From contig JAGPNK010000021.1 of assembly GCA_020746835.1 (NCBI GenBank), forward strand, positions 248,001-312,000: a DNA stretch of 64,000 nucleotides, written 5' to 3'. The translations under genes were made by a program, and so were the position numbers. The notes below the pieces were generated by a model. It made no database searches, was not told the origin of the DNA, and saw nothing but the letters and a program-made list of their open reading frames with translations. Shown in pieces: positions 22,692 to 35,397 of this stretch (positions within the stretch are counted from its first letter, which is position 1; each line of letters opens with the position of its first letter). The stretch is from Stachybotrys elegans (Eukaryota > Ascomycota > Sordariomycetes > Hypocreales > Stachybotryaceae).

Positions 22692-23454
22692 ATGTCGACG
22701 ACAGTCATCGCCTTTGACCTCTACGGCACGCTGCTCTCCACCTCATCCATTTCAGAGGAGCTGGCAAAGACGTATGGGGAAGCCAAGGCCAAGTCCATCG
22801 CCGCCGAGGCCCGCCGTTATCAGCTCGAGTATTCTTGGCGCGTGACCTGCATGGGTGAGTGAGCCATGCGCTGGTGGACGCACATTAACGACAACAGGAC
22901 TTTACCGTTCCTTTGAGGACTTGACGCGCGCATCCTTCCGCCAGGCTACCAAGGAGGCCGGTGTCGAGCTCACCTACTCGGTGGAAGAAAGCATCATGCA
23001 AGCCTACAACGGCCTGGACGTCTTTCCTGATGTCAAAGGCGCCCTCCACACGCTACAGAAGACGCCGGCGCTGGACCCTTATGTCTTTTCCAACGGGACG
23101 GTTTCCATGATCAACAGCTCGCTGGCGACATCCCCCACGCTGTCAGACATGACGAGCCTTTTCCCCCTTGCAAAGGTCGTCAGTGTCGAGCCGCTCAAGC
23201 TCTTCAAGCCGCACAAGAAGTCCTACGAGCACCTCCTCCAGACAGTCGGCAAAGAGTCAGACCCCGGCAGCGTGTGGCTCGTCACTTCCAATCCGTTCGA
23301 TGTCGTTGGGGCTATTTCGGCGGGTCTGAAGGCGGCTTGGGTGGACAGAGGGGGGTTGGGTTGGATCGATGGGCTGGGAGACGTCTTATCGTGCCGGCCT
23401 TCCATTATTGTCCAGGGTGTTGATGAAGCAGTGGACGCCATCCTCAAAGTATAG
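22692..23454 (+). CDS. HAD-superfamily hydrolase (haloacid dehalogenase type II)
   Basis: Two exons, 22692-22854 and 22898-23454 (43 nt intron, GTGAGT donor), sum to 240 codons (239 residues). All four HAD motifs are visible: the nucleophile motif FDLYGTLL, SNGT, the lysine in KPHKKSYEHLL, and SNPFDVVGA. The layout matches 2-haloacid dehalogenases, which remove halide from short 2-haloalkanoic acids, but many fungal members act on other small substrates. No signal peptide, so cytosolic. It is the only plus-strand gene inside the cell-wall enzyme block. Confidence 0.85.
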
Positions 23455-23595
23455 GAAGACGGTTTGTGTAGACTATAACACTTATGTGGTTGAGGGACAG
23501 AGCGGCTCAGCATGTTAAATCTAAATTGCACTAGAAGCTTGCCATGCCAAGACAAGACAAGACGTTTGCCCACATAATTCACCCATTCACGAGAT

Positions 23596-24917
23596 TCAGA
23601 TAATTCCTGTTCCAGCCTGTGATTTAACTCTATCGCAGATGCAAGAAGCCTCGTCAACTCTATTGAGCAGTTAGCAAACGCACATGTATTCAAGGTCCAC
23701 ATACGTATAGCTATAAGGCGGGTTCGTGTGGCCCGTCTGGGTGATCTGAATGTTGCTGTTGGAAAAGACGTTGTTGCGCTGCGTCACAAACCCCTGGTTA
23801 TTGGCGTCGAGGTTCGTGTGGATGGCGTCCTTGACGTTGCGGAAGTAGTTTTGCTCTACAAGAGCCCTGGCCCCTTCGCGGATGTTGAGGCCGGAGCCGG
23901 GGATGTTCTCGTAGCAGCTAGAGTAGATGTGGCCGGTGCCGAACCGCAGAGAGGGCGTGCGGGAATTGACCTGGTTCCACCAATTGTGATGGTATGTTAC
24001 GCGGAGCTTGCCCTGGTCTTCTGCGGCGTTGCTGGCCGAGTGGCCGACCAGCGAACCCTTCCACTGCCGAGTCGTCAGCGCTGCGGGCTCGGGTTGTTGA
24101 TTGACTCACATGGTCTGCAAAGGTGTTCCAAGAGACCGTCACGAAATCGCTGGCGTGGGTAATGTCCAAGAGACCGTCGTAAAAGTCCTTGTCTCCCACC
24201 AGCCCGTCGTTGGAGAACTCGTTGTGGTCAATCCACACCTGCGTCGCGCGGTCGAGGGCGAGCAAGTCGCCTCCCTGGGGCGGGTTCTTGAAGCGCAGGT
24301 TGCGGATAATGACATTGCTGACGCGTCTGATGCGGATGCCGCCTCCGACAAATCCTGGGGTACAGTCGTCAGCATGCCGAGGTAGACGCAGCTGCAATAC
24401 ATACCCGAGCTGGCTCCGACGCCGATGACGGTGGTGCCGCCTGTCACGTCGACGATGCCACATCCGCTCAGGGTACCCGAGACCCTGATGACACCGCCGC
24501 TACCGGCAGCAGATCTAAAAGCCGAGCAGGATGTGACTGTCGTCCCACTGCCGCTGCCACCTCCTGTGGTACCTGCGCCATACCCAACGAGTTGATTGAC
24601 GGGAGCAGAAGAGCATGCTCCTCCACCACCCCCTCCTCCTCCACCTCCTCCTCCTCCTCCCCCTCCTCCCCCGTCTCCTCCTCCCCCGCCGCTTCCACCC
24701 TCCAAACACTGCCAATACCATTCATTCTGAGGGGTGCATGTCCAGCCTGGCCCATCAGCAATCACAGCAGGCCGAGGTTCTGACAACACTTACCCGAAGG
24801 ACAGATCGTGGGTCCGCTATAGCCAGATCCACCACACTGGCCCCAAGGACTGGCCTGCTGCGCGGCGGCTATGCCTGCGGAGGCGAGGATGCCAACGAGT
24901 GCCTGCAAAGTCCACAT
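23596..24917 (-). CDS. PL1 pectate lyase with N-terminal CBM1
   Basis: Five exons (24917-24794, 24746-24405, 24354-24110, 24063-23705, 23659-23596) add to 378 codons (377 residues), with introns of 45-50 nt. A signal peptide (MWTLQALVGILASAGIAAAQ) leads into a cellulose-binding CBM1 (WGQCGGSGYSGPTICPSGW, CTPQNEWYWQCL). A long Gly-rich linker follows, then the parallel beta-helix lyase: VWIDHNEFSNDG with calcium ligands, and NSRTPSLRFGTGHIYSS with the catalytic Arg. The last exon supplies YTVDEASCICDRVKSQ, the usual C-terminal helix. Cleaves polygalacturonate by beta-elimination. The CBM1 would tether it to cellulose in intact walls. Confidence 0.9.
24600..24700. repeat. Coding microsatellite for the Gly-rich linker
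   Basis: A run of TCC/TCCTCC-type repeats on the plus strand encodes about 25 consecutive glycines, broken by one Asp, between the CBM1 and lyase domains. Confidence 0.8.
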
Positions 24918-25858
24918 GGCAGAGATGCGTTGATCCGTGTCGATCAGAAGGGCTCATCACACCTCGACACAAGGATAGCCATGCTGGCTATTTGAATGCG
25001 CCACCCATCTCTTGCCGAGACATACGCTGAGCCAAGACTGGTTATATTGAGTGTCGTGTTCTGGGAGACGTCGGAGTTTCTGCACCTATCCCGTAGCCTC
25101 ATCGCCCTACACACCGCGACACGGCCGTTATTCCTGCTGGGCACGCCATCTTTCCACCAGTCACATACAGCTAGTGCTAAAATTCGACCGTGGTGTAGAC
25201 TTGGCACACGCTGAGGATGCGCCGTAAGAAACTGTGAATCACGGAAGCGGAACATTCCGACTTGCCCAATTCTTGACTAGGCGGCGCCAAGCAATTCGCG
25301 TCACTCGAGATTGAGTTCCTACACTAGCAGGGTTTCCATGCTTCTTGTGTGAGGGCTTTTGGTGTCGCTCAAGGCACGCAGCATCCCAAACTGGCAGCCG
25401 CGAAGTCTGCCTCCGAAGCAGGCTGGGCAAAAACCACATGTGGGTGCTTGCCGAGTCCTGGCGTGGGTGATTATTCAAACGTGGTAGTTTACAAGAAATC
25501 GTCATATTCACTTGCACGGCAACACAAATCAATACTGGGTTATGTAGAGTGTAGACTAACTCGCGCTTGAACAGAGATTGGTTTGCTTCTGAACTCCATG
25601 ATCCTCTCCATCATGGGAGTGACTTGTAAAGACAATCGTCCACAAACGTCTCGATCTTGCACTAAGATCAGAGACATGGATTGTTAGCATCGCCAATTTC
25701 ATACAGCTTGGTCGCATTTGGTTCAGTGGCCGGGTTTAGTTCAGTGGCCGGGTTTGGTTCAGTGCAAATACTTGACAAGATCTGCCACATCCACCAATTA
25801 CACACCCTGGCTGTGGCTGGGGTGGTTGGGCTGACAAGGCCCAGCTGCCAATCGACAA
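24918..25858. other. Divergent intergenic region
   Basis: About 940 bp between the pectate lyase promoter and the CorA-like gene. A 19 bp unit, GTTTGGTTCAGTGGCCGGG or close to it, repeats about 2.5 times at 25718-25765. No coding signal. Confidence 0.35.
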
Positions 25859-27529
25859 ATGGCTCAACTCATCGGATCTATCGTGCCAGGTAGGACCTGG
25901 TATATTATTTATCTGCATAATCTAGCATCGACTGAAATGACGGCTCTCCTCTCGGCCTGGTGGATGCAGGATCCCCCCCGTCCGGGGACAGAGGCGAATG
26001 ACACACAATTTCCACATCTGCAGTGGCCGTGGAGCACGCGCGACTCCGCCGTTGTCCCGCTGGCCGAGCTCAAGGCCTTTCTCAGCACCAAGCACGACAG
26101 GAAGCTGTGCGCGGTGCACACGTTTGAGCACCACGACGCCGAGTGGGCGTATCGCGGCCTCTTTGACGACTCGGAGGCCTTGCTCCATGAGCTCAAGGCA
26201 AAGCCTGATAATGCCCTATTGTAGGAACCCCATCTGCTCTTGGGGCAACCCACTTACCTCGGCACTAGTGTCGTAACGGCTGCTGGCCCGGAAGTTATCC
26301 AGGCCCTTGGCTACTATCTGGACATTGCGCCGCGGTTCTTCAGCTCTGGCGCCGTTCCGTCAAGCACAAGCAACCATACCTTTGATTGTGGGTACCGTCG
26401 GCGCAGTCAGTAATATCGCTGATCGAGATGAAGATGCGGCGTTCCACCTACAGTTCATGGATCGATACGAGGCGGGGACCTACCCTGGGGAGTTTGTCCG
26501 AATGGCCAGAGACGCATTCGTCTTCAGGTTTGGCAGGAATACCTTGCTCGAGGATAGACACGCGGTTACGTGGCACGTCACTCGATTTGCCATGGTTTTC
26601 TGGACGAAGCCTACCGGAAGCGGGTGTCTGGTGCATCTAGACCGTGGCAGCAATGTCGTTTTTGACGGGTTCAAAAGACTGATGGTGCAAAATGAGACGA
26701 GAGCCTGGACCAAGTTTGAATCCAAGTTTGGCTGGGGCAGAACAGTGAGCTACATGTTTCGCATCGTCTATCACAACTGGGACGTATTCCTTGCCGAGGC
26801 AGACTCTCACGTAAAGATGCTGGTGAGTCGAGACGCAACGCGCTTGCCACGATGCTGACCAGCAGGGCCATGCCGTCCTATACGAGGAGACGAACCATGA
26901 CCGGCAACGCGAGCTGTCGCTTACCCTACACAGGCTCTGTTCCAAGTGGACGCAAGTGCGTCACCGTATATCGGCTGCCAAGGACGTGGCCCGGCAATTG
27001 ACTACTCATCCCTTCTTTGGCCAGGACGGGGCTGAAACCATGGAAAGCCTGCTCGGTAAGATGATTGCGGGCTTTGATCAACAGGTTAAACGGATAGAAG
27101 AGATAGACGACTATACCAAGTCTCTTATAAGCATGGTACGGCGCACAGCCCTCGGCGAAATCATAATTAACTAATCTCGGGCCAGGTCTTCAGCCTTGCC
27201 ACCTTCTCAGACACGGCAGCGTCTATCCAAGAGACCAAAGTGGCCAATGAACTGGCGGCGAGCCTCCGGCGCGTGGCCATGCTCACCTTCTTCTACCTGC
27301 CCCTGCAGGTGTCAGCGGTAAGGCTCGGCGCAACTCTGTGGGATCGCCGTGTTGACGTATGCAGAGCGTGTTTGGGATGAACGTAGGCGAAATCACGCTG
27401 GAGGAGGGCGCGCTGGGGATATGGAGATTCGTCGTCTTGTCGTTGTGCCTGATGGGTTTCACCTTGATTGTGTGGATCGTGTGGTCGAAACAGCGCATAG
27501 CAGAGCGTTTCTGGAAGCCCACCAGGTGA
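25859..27529 (+). CDS. CorA-like divalent metal transporter-type membrane protein
   Basis: Six exons (25859-26220, 26269-26387, 26428-26822, 26866-27135, 27186-27317, 27365-27529) sum to 481 codons (480 residues). Intron 1 is 48 nt and carries an in-frame stop, so splicing is required. The long soluble N-terminal part is followed by a helical stalk (NELAASLRRVAMLTFFYLPL). The C-terminal pair of helices carries FGMN, the CorA selectivity motif, then WRFVVLSLCLMGFTLIVWIVW. CorA proteins form pentameric Mg2+ channels; this divergent fungal group is common in Sordariomycetes and its substrate is not established. The start is uncertain: Met at 25937 or 25964 would also fit. The intron 3 acceptor could be 3 nt earlier. 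Confidence 0.75.
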
Positions 27530-27974
27530 AGACTGGCGCGGCTACTCCGTAGCGTCAGTGCAGACACAGTTTCGGGGCCAGTGGGTAGTGGCAAATTGGG
27601 ATGAGTGATCTCCACGGCGCCGTTTTAACAGGGATGGAAAGGGTGGAGTGTTTTGAATCTGATGGACCAAGAGACGGCTTGTGTGGATGCATGATTACAT
27701 GATTGTTATCTAACAAGGTGCTTCAAACGTATCCGAGGTTTCAACGACAAAGACGGCACCCAACATACGGAGTACAGGTCTGTCTTTTGTGTAGAATTGC
27801 TTTTCAGGTTTCAGTGGAGTTGCACGGCGTGTGATATTACGTGTGATACAACAAGCGATGGACCGTCAATGCATTCATTATTAGTCTGGAAGATTGGCGA
27901 TCCTTGTCCCCGCCGCGTCGATTGTCTTGAAACGGCGCAGCGCCCCGCCGAAAACCCTGATTCCGCCCTGGCGT
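27530..27974. other. Convergent intergenic region
   Basis: Between the 3' ends of the CorA-like and enoyl-CoA hydratase genes. Nothing recognised. Confidence 0.3.
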
Positions 27975-29213
<1,239 letters not shown>

Positions 29214-30098
29214 TGTCGTTCGTCTGATGTGTCTTTCTGTTTGTCTGTATCTCTGTCTGTTGTCTGCTTGGGGGGGCGAGCTTGGAGTTGGGCACGTTGG
29301 GTCCAGGCCCTTGGGGTAATATGTAAGAAGACTGCGGTACAGCTGGCTTGATTGGCTCGGTCTAGGCTCCGCGGTGGTGCGGCGTCGATGCATGAGAAAC
29401 GGGGGGGGGCGTCCCACCTCGTTCCCCTGGAGCTGGGGAGCCGGAGTTTGTTTGGATGCAACATGCAATCAATATGCACTTCTGTAATGACGCCGGTGGG
29501 CCCTGGACCTTGACCGAGCCGTGACTCTGCCGAGGCGCGCCATGGGTTGACGCCATTGAGCCGTAGTCTCCGCCTCTGGTTTAGGGAGGTCAAGCCGTCG
29601 CGGCATTGGGCCGAGTGGGAGTCTCGCAGGCACCTCTACTGTCGCACCAATGCGCTTGCGCCGTTCCCACTGTCGTCTCCGTCGTGGGTCCTCGAGGCCC
29701 GGACAGCCAGGCTCGGCCCCTGTTCCCGTCCCGAAACTCGTCGAGGAAACCAAACTCTACTACGTATGTACATACAACACACGTCTTTGCTTCGTGGAGC
29801 CTCGCAACACAGACTCTTTCCCACGCTCCCTGTCCGAGGAAACCAGTTATGGGCCACCCAGGCGAGGAACGGCTCCCTTGCTCTCGGTTCGTGCTGTCTT
29901 CGGATGTTTGCCCGTTGTCTGTGCGGCGTCATGCCAGTCCACACGGCCATGAATAAGAGGACGGCCATTCCTCGCGGGCCTGGGTTCGTTTCGATACCGT
30001 CACCAACGGCCGATCCATATTCATAGCGCCCTGGAGGTAGCTTGTTGTCCTTTTGCTCTGGTTGTTGTTGCTGCTGCTGTTATTGTTTGTTTTGCACA
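29214..30098. promoter_or_regulatory. Shared divergent promoter region
   Basis: About 885 bp between the starts of the enoyl-CoA hydratase gene (left) and the NRPS-like gene (right). The stretch just before 30099 is TTG/CTG-rich. Co-regulation is possible but not shown. Confidence 0.4.
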
Positions 30099-33000
30099 AT
30101 GGCTTCCTTCCACGGCCTCGAGGAGCTTCCTCTGGCCGACCGAATCCTCTTCAACAAGTTCAGCCGGGGCAAGGAGGTCCCCATCCCCTACGGCGTAGTC
30201 CACCATGCCTTTGAGGCCATCGCCTCGGCCAACCCGAGCGTCACGGCCGTCCGCCACCACGACGGCACCACCATCACCTACAGAGAGCTCAACAGCCGCG
30301 CCAACATGCTGGCCAACGAGCTGCGGACGAGCCACGGCTTCCGCAAGGGCGACCGCGCCGTCCTCGTCTACTCGCGGTGCATCGAGATGGTCGTCTTCAT
30401 CTTCGCCGTCCTCAAGGCTGGCGGCCAGTACGTGCCCCTCGACGGCGGCATCATCCCCGAAGACACGCTCCGATACGACATCATCGACTCCAAGGCCCGC
30501 GTCGTCCTCTGCACCCCCAAGTTCGAGGCCAAGGTCCTCGGCTGCATGGTCGACAGGATGCCGTCGCGAGTCGGCGTCGTGGCGCTCGACAAGAACAGCC
30601 CGCTCTGGGCCCAGGGCAACACCTCGACGCCCTCGGTCGACGTGACGCCCGACGACGGCGCATACGTCATCTACACATCCGGCACCACCGGCCGGCCCAA
30701 GGGCGTCGACGTCAGGCACAGGGGCGTCACCAACACCCTGCTGGCCGAGCCCTCCAAGCTCGGCATCACCGTGGGCTCCCAGGTTGCGCAGCAGCTCAAC
30801 GTGGGCTTCGACATGTGTAAGTTTTTTGTCCCGCAGGCAGCGCCGCACCACACCCTCTAACACGCAGCCAGGCGCATGGGAGATTCTCGGCACCATGATC
30901 AACGGCGGCACCCTCCACATCCGGGGCAGCGGCAACGACCTCTGGAGGGAGTGTCTGCAGCGCGTCGACACCGTCATCGCCACGCCCTCGGTCGTCCTCA
31001 AGCACATGGCCGACCGCCGCGAGTTCCCCAACATCCGCACCATTGCCGTCGGGGGCGAGCCTTGCCCCGTCGCCCTGGCGGAGACGTGGGCGCCCTACGT
31101 CAGGTTCTGGAACGTCTGCGGACCGACCGAGATCAGCATCCTCAACACGGCGCATCGCCACAGGCCTGGGGCAAAGCTGTCCATTGGCAAGCCCAACCCC
31201 AACACCAACGTCTACATCCTCGACGACGACGAGAAGCCCGTCCGCATCGGCGAGCCGGGTGTCATGTGGGCTGGCGGACCAGGCGTCTCTCGGGGGTACT
31301 TGAACCTGCCCTCCCTCACCAACGAGCGCTACAAGCCGGATAAGTTTACTCGCAATGGGTAAGTCTCCCATCACGCAGGATGCTTGTTGTACAAGGCGTC
31401 ATCCAGCTGCTTGTTCGCGCAGACTAACCATCGCAGGACCCTCATGTTCAACACGGGCGACCTGGCACGGTGGCTCGAGGACGGCAGCCTGGAGCCTCTG
31501 GGTCGAAAAGACGACCAGGTCAAGGTCTCGGGGTTCCGCGTCGAGCTCGACGGCGTCTCGAGAGCCATCGAAAAGTGCCCTACCGTCATCAAGGGGTGCG
31601 CCCTCAAGATTGACGAGAAGCTCTGGGGCTTCTACTCGGCCCCGGCCCCCATCCAGGAGGAGCAGCTCAAGGCCGTCGTCGGCCAGGGCATGCCCTTTTA
31701 CGCGGTGCCCACCGTGTGGAAGCACTGCCGCACCATTGCGCTGACGCCCAACGGCAAGGTCGACAAGCGCGCCCTCAAGGCCATTGCCGGCGGCCAAGAG
31801 GCTCCCCCCTCGGCAGCCGCGCCGACCCCGATGCCCAAGGCCCTTCCCGCCGTGCCCCTGACGCTGCAGCTCTCGCAGAGCACCGTCGAGACGAGGCTCT
31901 CGCAGAACTTTGACGTGTCCTCGCCCGTCACGCTGGTGGCCTCGGCCGACTCGGTCAGCCTGGAGAAGGGCGAGGTCGAGATCATCGACGGCTCGCCCGA
32001 GGAGTTTGAGGTGCCGCAGAAGAAGGGCTTCCACGGGTGGCGATGGGTGCGGCACCGCGGGCTCTCGGCGTACCGCAAGCTCTTTGGCGTCATCTTCCTG
32101 GCCAACATGGGCGTCTTTGCCTGGATGCTCTGGGAGAGCCGCAGCGTCAGCTTCTCCCTGCCGATCCCGCATATTGCCACGGCCGTCGCGGCCAACCTGC
32201 TGGGCGCCGTGCTCCTCCGCCAGGACTACGTCGTCAACCTCATCTTCTGGGCGTGCTCGCGGCTGTCGACGTCGCTGCCGCTGTCGGTCCGGCGGCACTT
32301 TGCCCGCGTCTACCACAACGGCGGCGTCCACTCGGGCTGCGCCGTGTCGGCGTCCGTCTGGTGGACCGTCTTCACGGGCGCCGCGACGGGCAACTTCCTG
32401 GCCGCCGGCGACGCCCTGTACCCCGTGGACCTGGCCACGCTGCTGCTCTCGTACCTGGTGCTCCTGCTGCTCGTCTCCATCCTCGTCATGGCGTACCCGG
32501 CCATCCGCGCCAAGATGCACGACCAGTTTGAGTGGACGCACCGCTTCGCCGGATGGACCGCCCTCGGCCTCGTGTGGGCGCACGTCGTCCTGTCGGCCAA
32601 CACGGCGGCGACGCCCGAGCGGCCCCTCGGCCAGACGCTTGCCGCGACGCCCGCGCTGTACCTGGTGGCGCTGACGACGCTAAGCATCGCCCTGCCCTGG
32701 ATGCGCCTCCGCCGCGTCAGGGTCGTCCCGGAGCCCCTGTCCAAGCACGCGGTCCGCCTGCACTTTGACTTCGTCACGCCCGGCCCTTGCACCTCGCGGG
32801 GCGTCCGCATCACCGACAGGCCGCTGGTCGAGTGGCACGCCTTTGCCGCCATCCCCGAGCCCAGCGGCAAGGGCTTCAGCATCATCGTGTCCAAGGCCGG
32901 CGACTGGACGAGGAAGATTATCGAGAACCCGCCCACGTCCATCTGGACGCGCGGCACGCCGGCCTCGGGCGTTCTGGCCATTGCGCCGCTGTTCAAGAAG

Positions 33001-33336
33001 ATTGTCCTCGTCGCGACGGGCTCGGGTATCGGCCCCTGCATGCCTGTTCTTATGGAGAGGCGTGTGCCCGCCCGCGTTCTCTGGAGCACCAAGAACCCGC
33101 TCAAGACGTATGGGCAGGGCATCATGGACACGATCCTGGCCGCCGACCCGGATGCCCTCATCTGGGACACGGACCACCGCGGCCGGCCGGACCTCGTCAA
33201 GCTCGCCTACCAGATCTACAAGGAGAGCGATGCCGAGTGTATTTGCATCATCTCCAACGGGCCCACGACGAATAAGTTTGTGTACAGGATGGAGAGCCGC
33301 GGGATACCGGCCTTTGGTCCTATTTGGGATTCCTAA
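30099..33336 (+). CDS. NRPS-like protein: adenylation domain fused to membrane and oxidoreductase domains
   Basis: Three exons (30099-30816, 30872-31358, 31437-33336) give 1035 codons (1034 residues). Adenylation-domain motifs are complete: YTSGTTGRPKGV, FDMCAWEILG (across intron 1), NVCGPTE, FNTGDLARW, GRKDDQVKVSGFRVELDG and PNGKVDKRAL. No carrier (T) domain with its LGG[H/D]S-type serine follows A10. Instead a linker of about 90 residues leads to roughly six hydrophobic helices (about 620-825), then a ferredoxin-reductase-like end with VATGSGIGPCMPVL (about residue 927). This suggests a membrane enzyme that activates a carboxylic acid and passes electrons. Substrate unknown. Similar carrier-less fusions exist in ascomycetes as NRPS-like proteins. 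Confidence 0.85.
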
Positions 33337-33676
33337 TACCCAATATCGTCTTTCCTTGACTATATTTCTTTGTTATCAATTCGCTTCTTGACGCAGGAGT
33401 TGGAGGAAGACCTGGATAGTTACAAAATAGAGCCTCTCCATTTGAATCTTAATTCAATGACCAGCTAAACGTGAACCTTGTCCCGCTAATTTTTCTTTTC
33501 TGTCTGTGAGCTTCGGCTAGTGGGCGGCTTGCGGTTATCGGGAGACCCAATATTATGGCGCAATTGCTGAAAACTTATCATTAACGATTCGCTAACATCA
33601 TAAACATACCTCTGATTTCACCCTGACCTACTCCATTTCACACATCTCCACGGACAGACCCGGAACCAGAAGCAAG
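33337..33676. promoter_or_regulatory. Intergenic, SQR promoter
   Basis: About 340 bp between the NRPS-like stop and the SQR start, AT-richer than its surroundings. Nothing specific was recognised. Confidence 0.3.
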
Positions 33677-34999
33677 ATGATGTCGCGCCTCGGATCAGCA
33701 GCTCGCGCGTCTGTCCGGACTCTGGCCACCGTCTCCTCGTCTGCCGCACCAGCAGCCCGCAGCCACAAGGTCGTCGTCGTCGGCGGCGGCACGGGCGGCC
33801 TCGCCGTCAGTCACCAGCTGCTCCGCACGGGCAGGTTCTCCCAGGACGACATCGCCGTCGTCGATCCCGCCGAGTGGCACCACTACCAGCCCGGATGGAC
33901 GCTCGTGGCGGGCGGCCTCAAGACCAAGGAGGAGCTGCGCCGGCGTCTCGAGACGCTCGTCGACCCCAAGCTCAAGCACTACGCCGCCGGTGTCCGGGCC
34001 TTTGAGCCCGAGCACAACGCCCTCACCCTGGCCAACGGCGACCGCCTCGCCTACGAGCAGCTCGTCGTCGCGCCCGGCGTCAGCGTCGACTACGGCAGCG
34101 TCAAGGGCCTGCCCGACGCCCTCGCCAACCCCGACTCCATGGTCTCGTCCGTCTACGGCTTCGACACGTGCGACAAGGTCTTTCGCACAGTCGACAACCT
34201 GCGCAAGGGCGCCGCCATCTTCACGCAGCCCGCCGGCGTCATCAAGTGCGCCGGTGCCCCCCAAAAGGTCATGTGGCTGGCTCTGGACCACTGGAGGCAG
34301 TCGGGCCGCTATGTCCCTGGGAACCCGTCGGCCTCGCCCGTCAGCATCAGCTTCGCCACCGGCCTCGGCGGCATGTTCGCCGTGCCAAAGTACAGCACCA
34401 CGCTCGAGGCGCTGCGAAAGGAGCGAGGTGTCGAGGGGTTGTTCCAGCACGACCTGGTCGCCATTGACGGCAACACGGCCACCTTTGCCCGGCCGGACGG
34501 CCAAGAGGCGGTCACCAAGAAGTTTGACCTCCTGCACGTCGTTCCCAAGATGGGCCCTCACGCCTTCGTCAAGAGCAGCGCCCTGGCCAACGAGGCTGGA
34601 TATGTCGACGTCGACGACGCCACCACGCAGCACAAGAAGTTCCCCAACGTCTGGTCCGTCGGAGACGCTTCGAGCCTGCCCACATCCAAGACGGCCGCAG
34701 CCGTCACCGCCGAGGCCCCCGTCCTGGTCCGCAACATGCTGCAGACCATGGATGGCAAAGCGCCCGATGCCGTCTACGACGGATACACGTCCTGCCCGCT
34801 GCTGACCGAGTACGGCAAGGTCCTCCTGGCCGAGTTCAAGTACGGCGGAGAGCCCAAGGAGACGTTCAACAACATGCTCGGGGTCGACCAAGGTGTGCCT
34901 CGCCGGGCATTCTATCATCTCAAAAAGGACTTCTTCCCGTGGGTCTACTTCAACTCCATGGTGAAAGGGACTTGGGGCGGTCCCAAGGGTTGGCTATGA
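33677..34999 (+). CDS. hmt2: Sulfide:quinone oxidoreductase, mitochondrial
   Basis: Single exon, 440 residues. The N-terminus (MMSRLGSAARASVRTLATVS) is an Arg/Ser-rich mitochondrial presequence. The FAD-binding motif VVVVGGGTGGLAVSHQLL follows directly. The two redox cysteines expected of type II SQR are present: Cys191 in VIKCAGAPQKVMW and Cys373 in YTSCPLLTEYGKVLLAE. The C-terminal amphipathic end (FYHLKKDFFPWVYF) would contact the inner membrane. It oxidises H2S to persulfide and feeds electrons to ubiquinone, as in fission yeast Hmt2. Length and motifs match the family. Confidence 0.9.
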   Translation: MMSRLGSAARASVRTLATVSSSAAPAARSHKVVVVGGGTGGLAVSHQLLRTGRFSQDDIAVVDPAEWHHYQPGWTLVAGGLKTKEELRRRLETLVDPKLKHYAAGVRAFEPEHNALTLANGDRLAYEQLVVAPGVSVDYGSVKGLPDALANPDSMVSSVYGFDTCDKVFRTVDNLRKGAAIFTQPAGVIKCAGAPQKVMWLALDHWRQSGRYVPGNPSASPVSISFATGLGGMFAVPKYSTTLEALRKERGVEGLFQHDLVAIDGNTATFARPDGQEAVTKKFDLLHVVPKMGPHAFVKSSALANEAGYVDVDDATTQHKKFPNVWSVGDASSLPTSKTAAAVTAEAPVLVRNMLQTMDGKAPDAVYDGYTSCPLLTEYGKVLLAEFKYGGEPKETFNNMLGVDQGVPRRAFYHLKKDFFPWVYFNSMVKGTWGGPKGWL

Positions 35000-35397
35000 T
35001 GGAGGGATGAAGGTTCGAGCCGGTGTTGTTGCTGTCCTTGTAAGTTAAGAGTCAGAAAAAAAAAAAAAGCAAAGGGGGCGTGAAATGGCGGCCTTTGCTA
35101 CGCGCTCCGTATTTTTATGAGCCAACATTGTACACAGGGAACGCCATAGATGCACTCAGAAAAAGTTATATCATGCGCGTAAACGCCGAGGCAATATTGC
35201 ATTGACCATGTAGCTCTGCTACGTTATGTGTAGATAAATATATACAATGGTAGAAGGTAAGAATGATTGAAGAGAATCATTTACAGAGAAACATCGCAGC
35301 ATTCATCCCAAGATGAGTCGCGGCTGATGAGCAAGTTTCGGCAACTTGCCATGACGAGAAGAGAAGGTTTGTTTGTCGAGGAGACCAGCAGGCGCGC
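35000..35397. other. Convergent intergenic region
   Basis: Between the stops of SQR and the AA9 gene. A poly-A run lies at about 35057-35069. Nothing else. Confidence 0.3.

Noticed and set aside
29214..29468. Mitochondrial presequence for the enoyl-CoA hydratase
   Set aside because: The upstream frame is open, but its sequence (His, Pro and Gln-rich) does not look like a presequence and contains pyrimidine-tract leader sequence.
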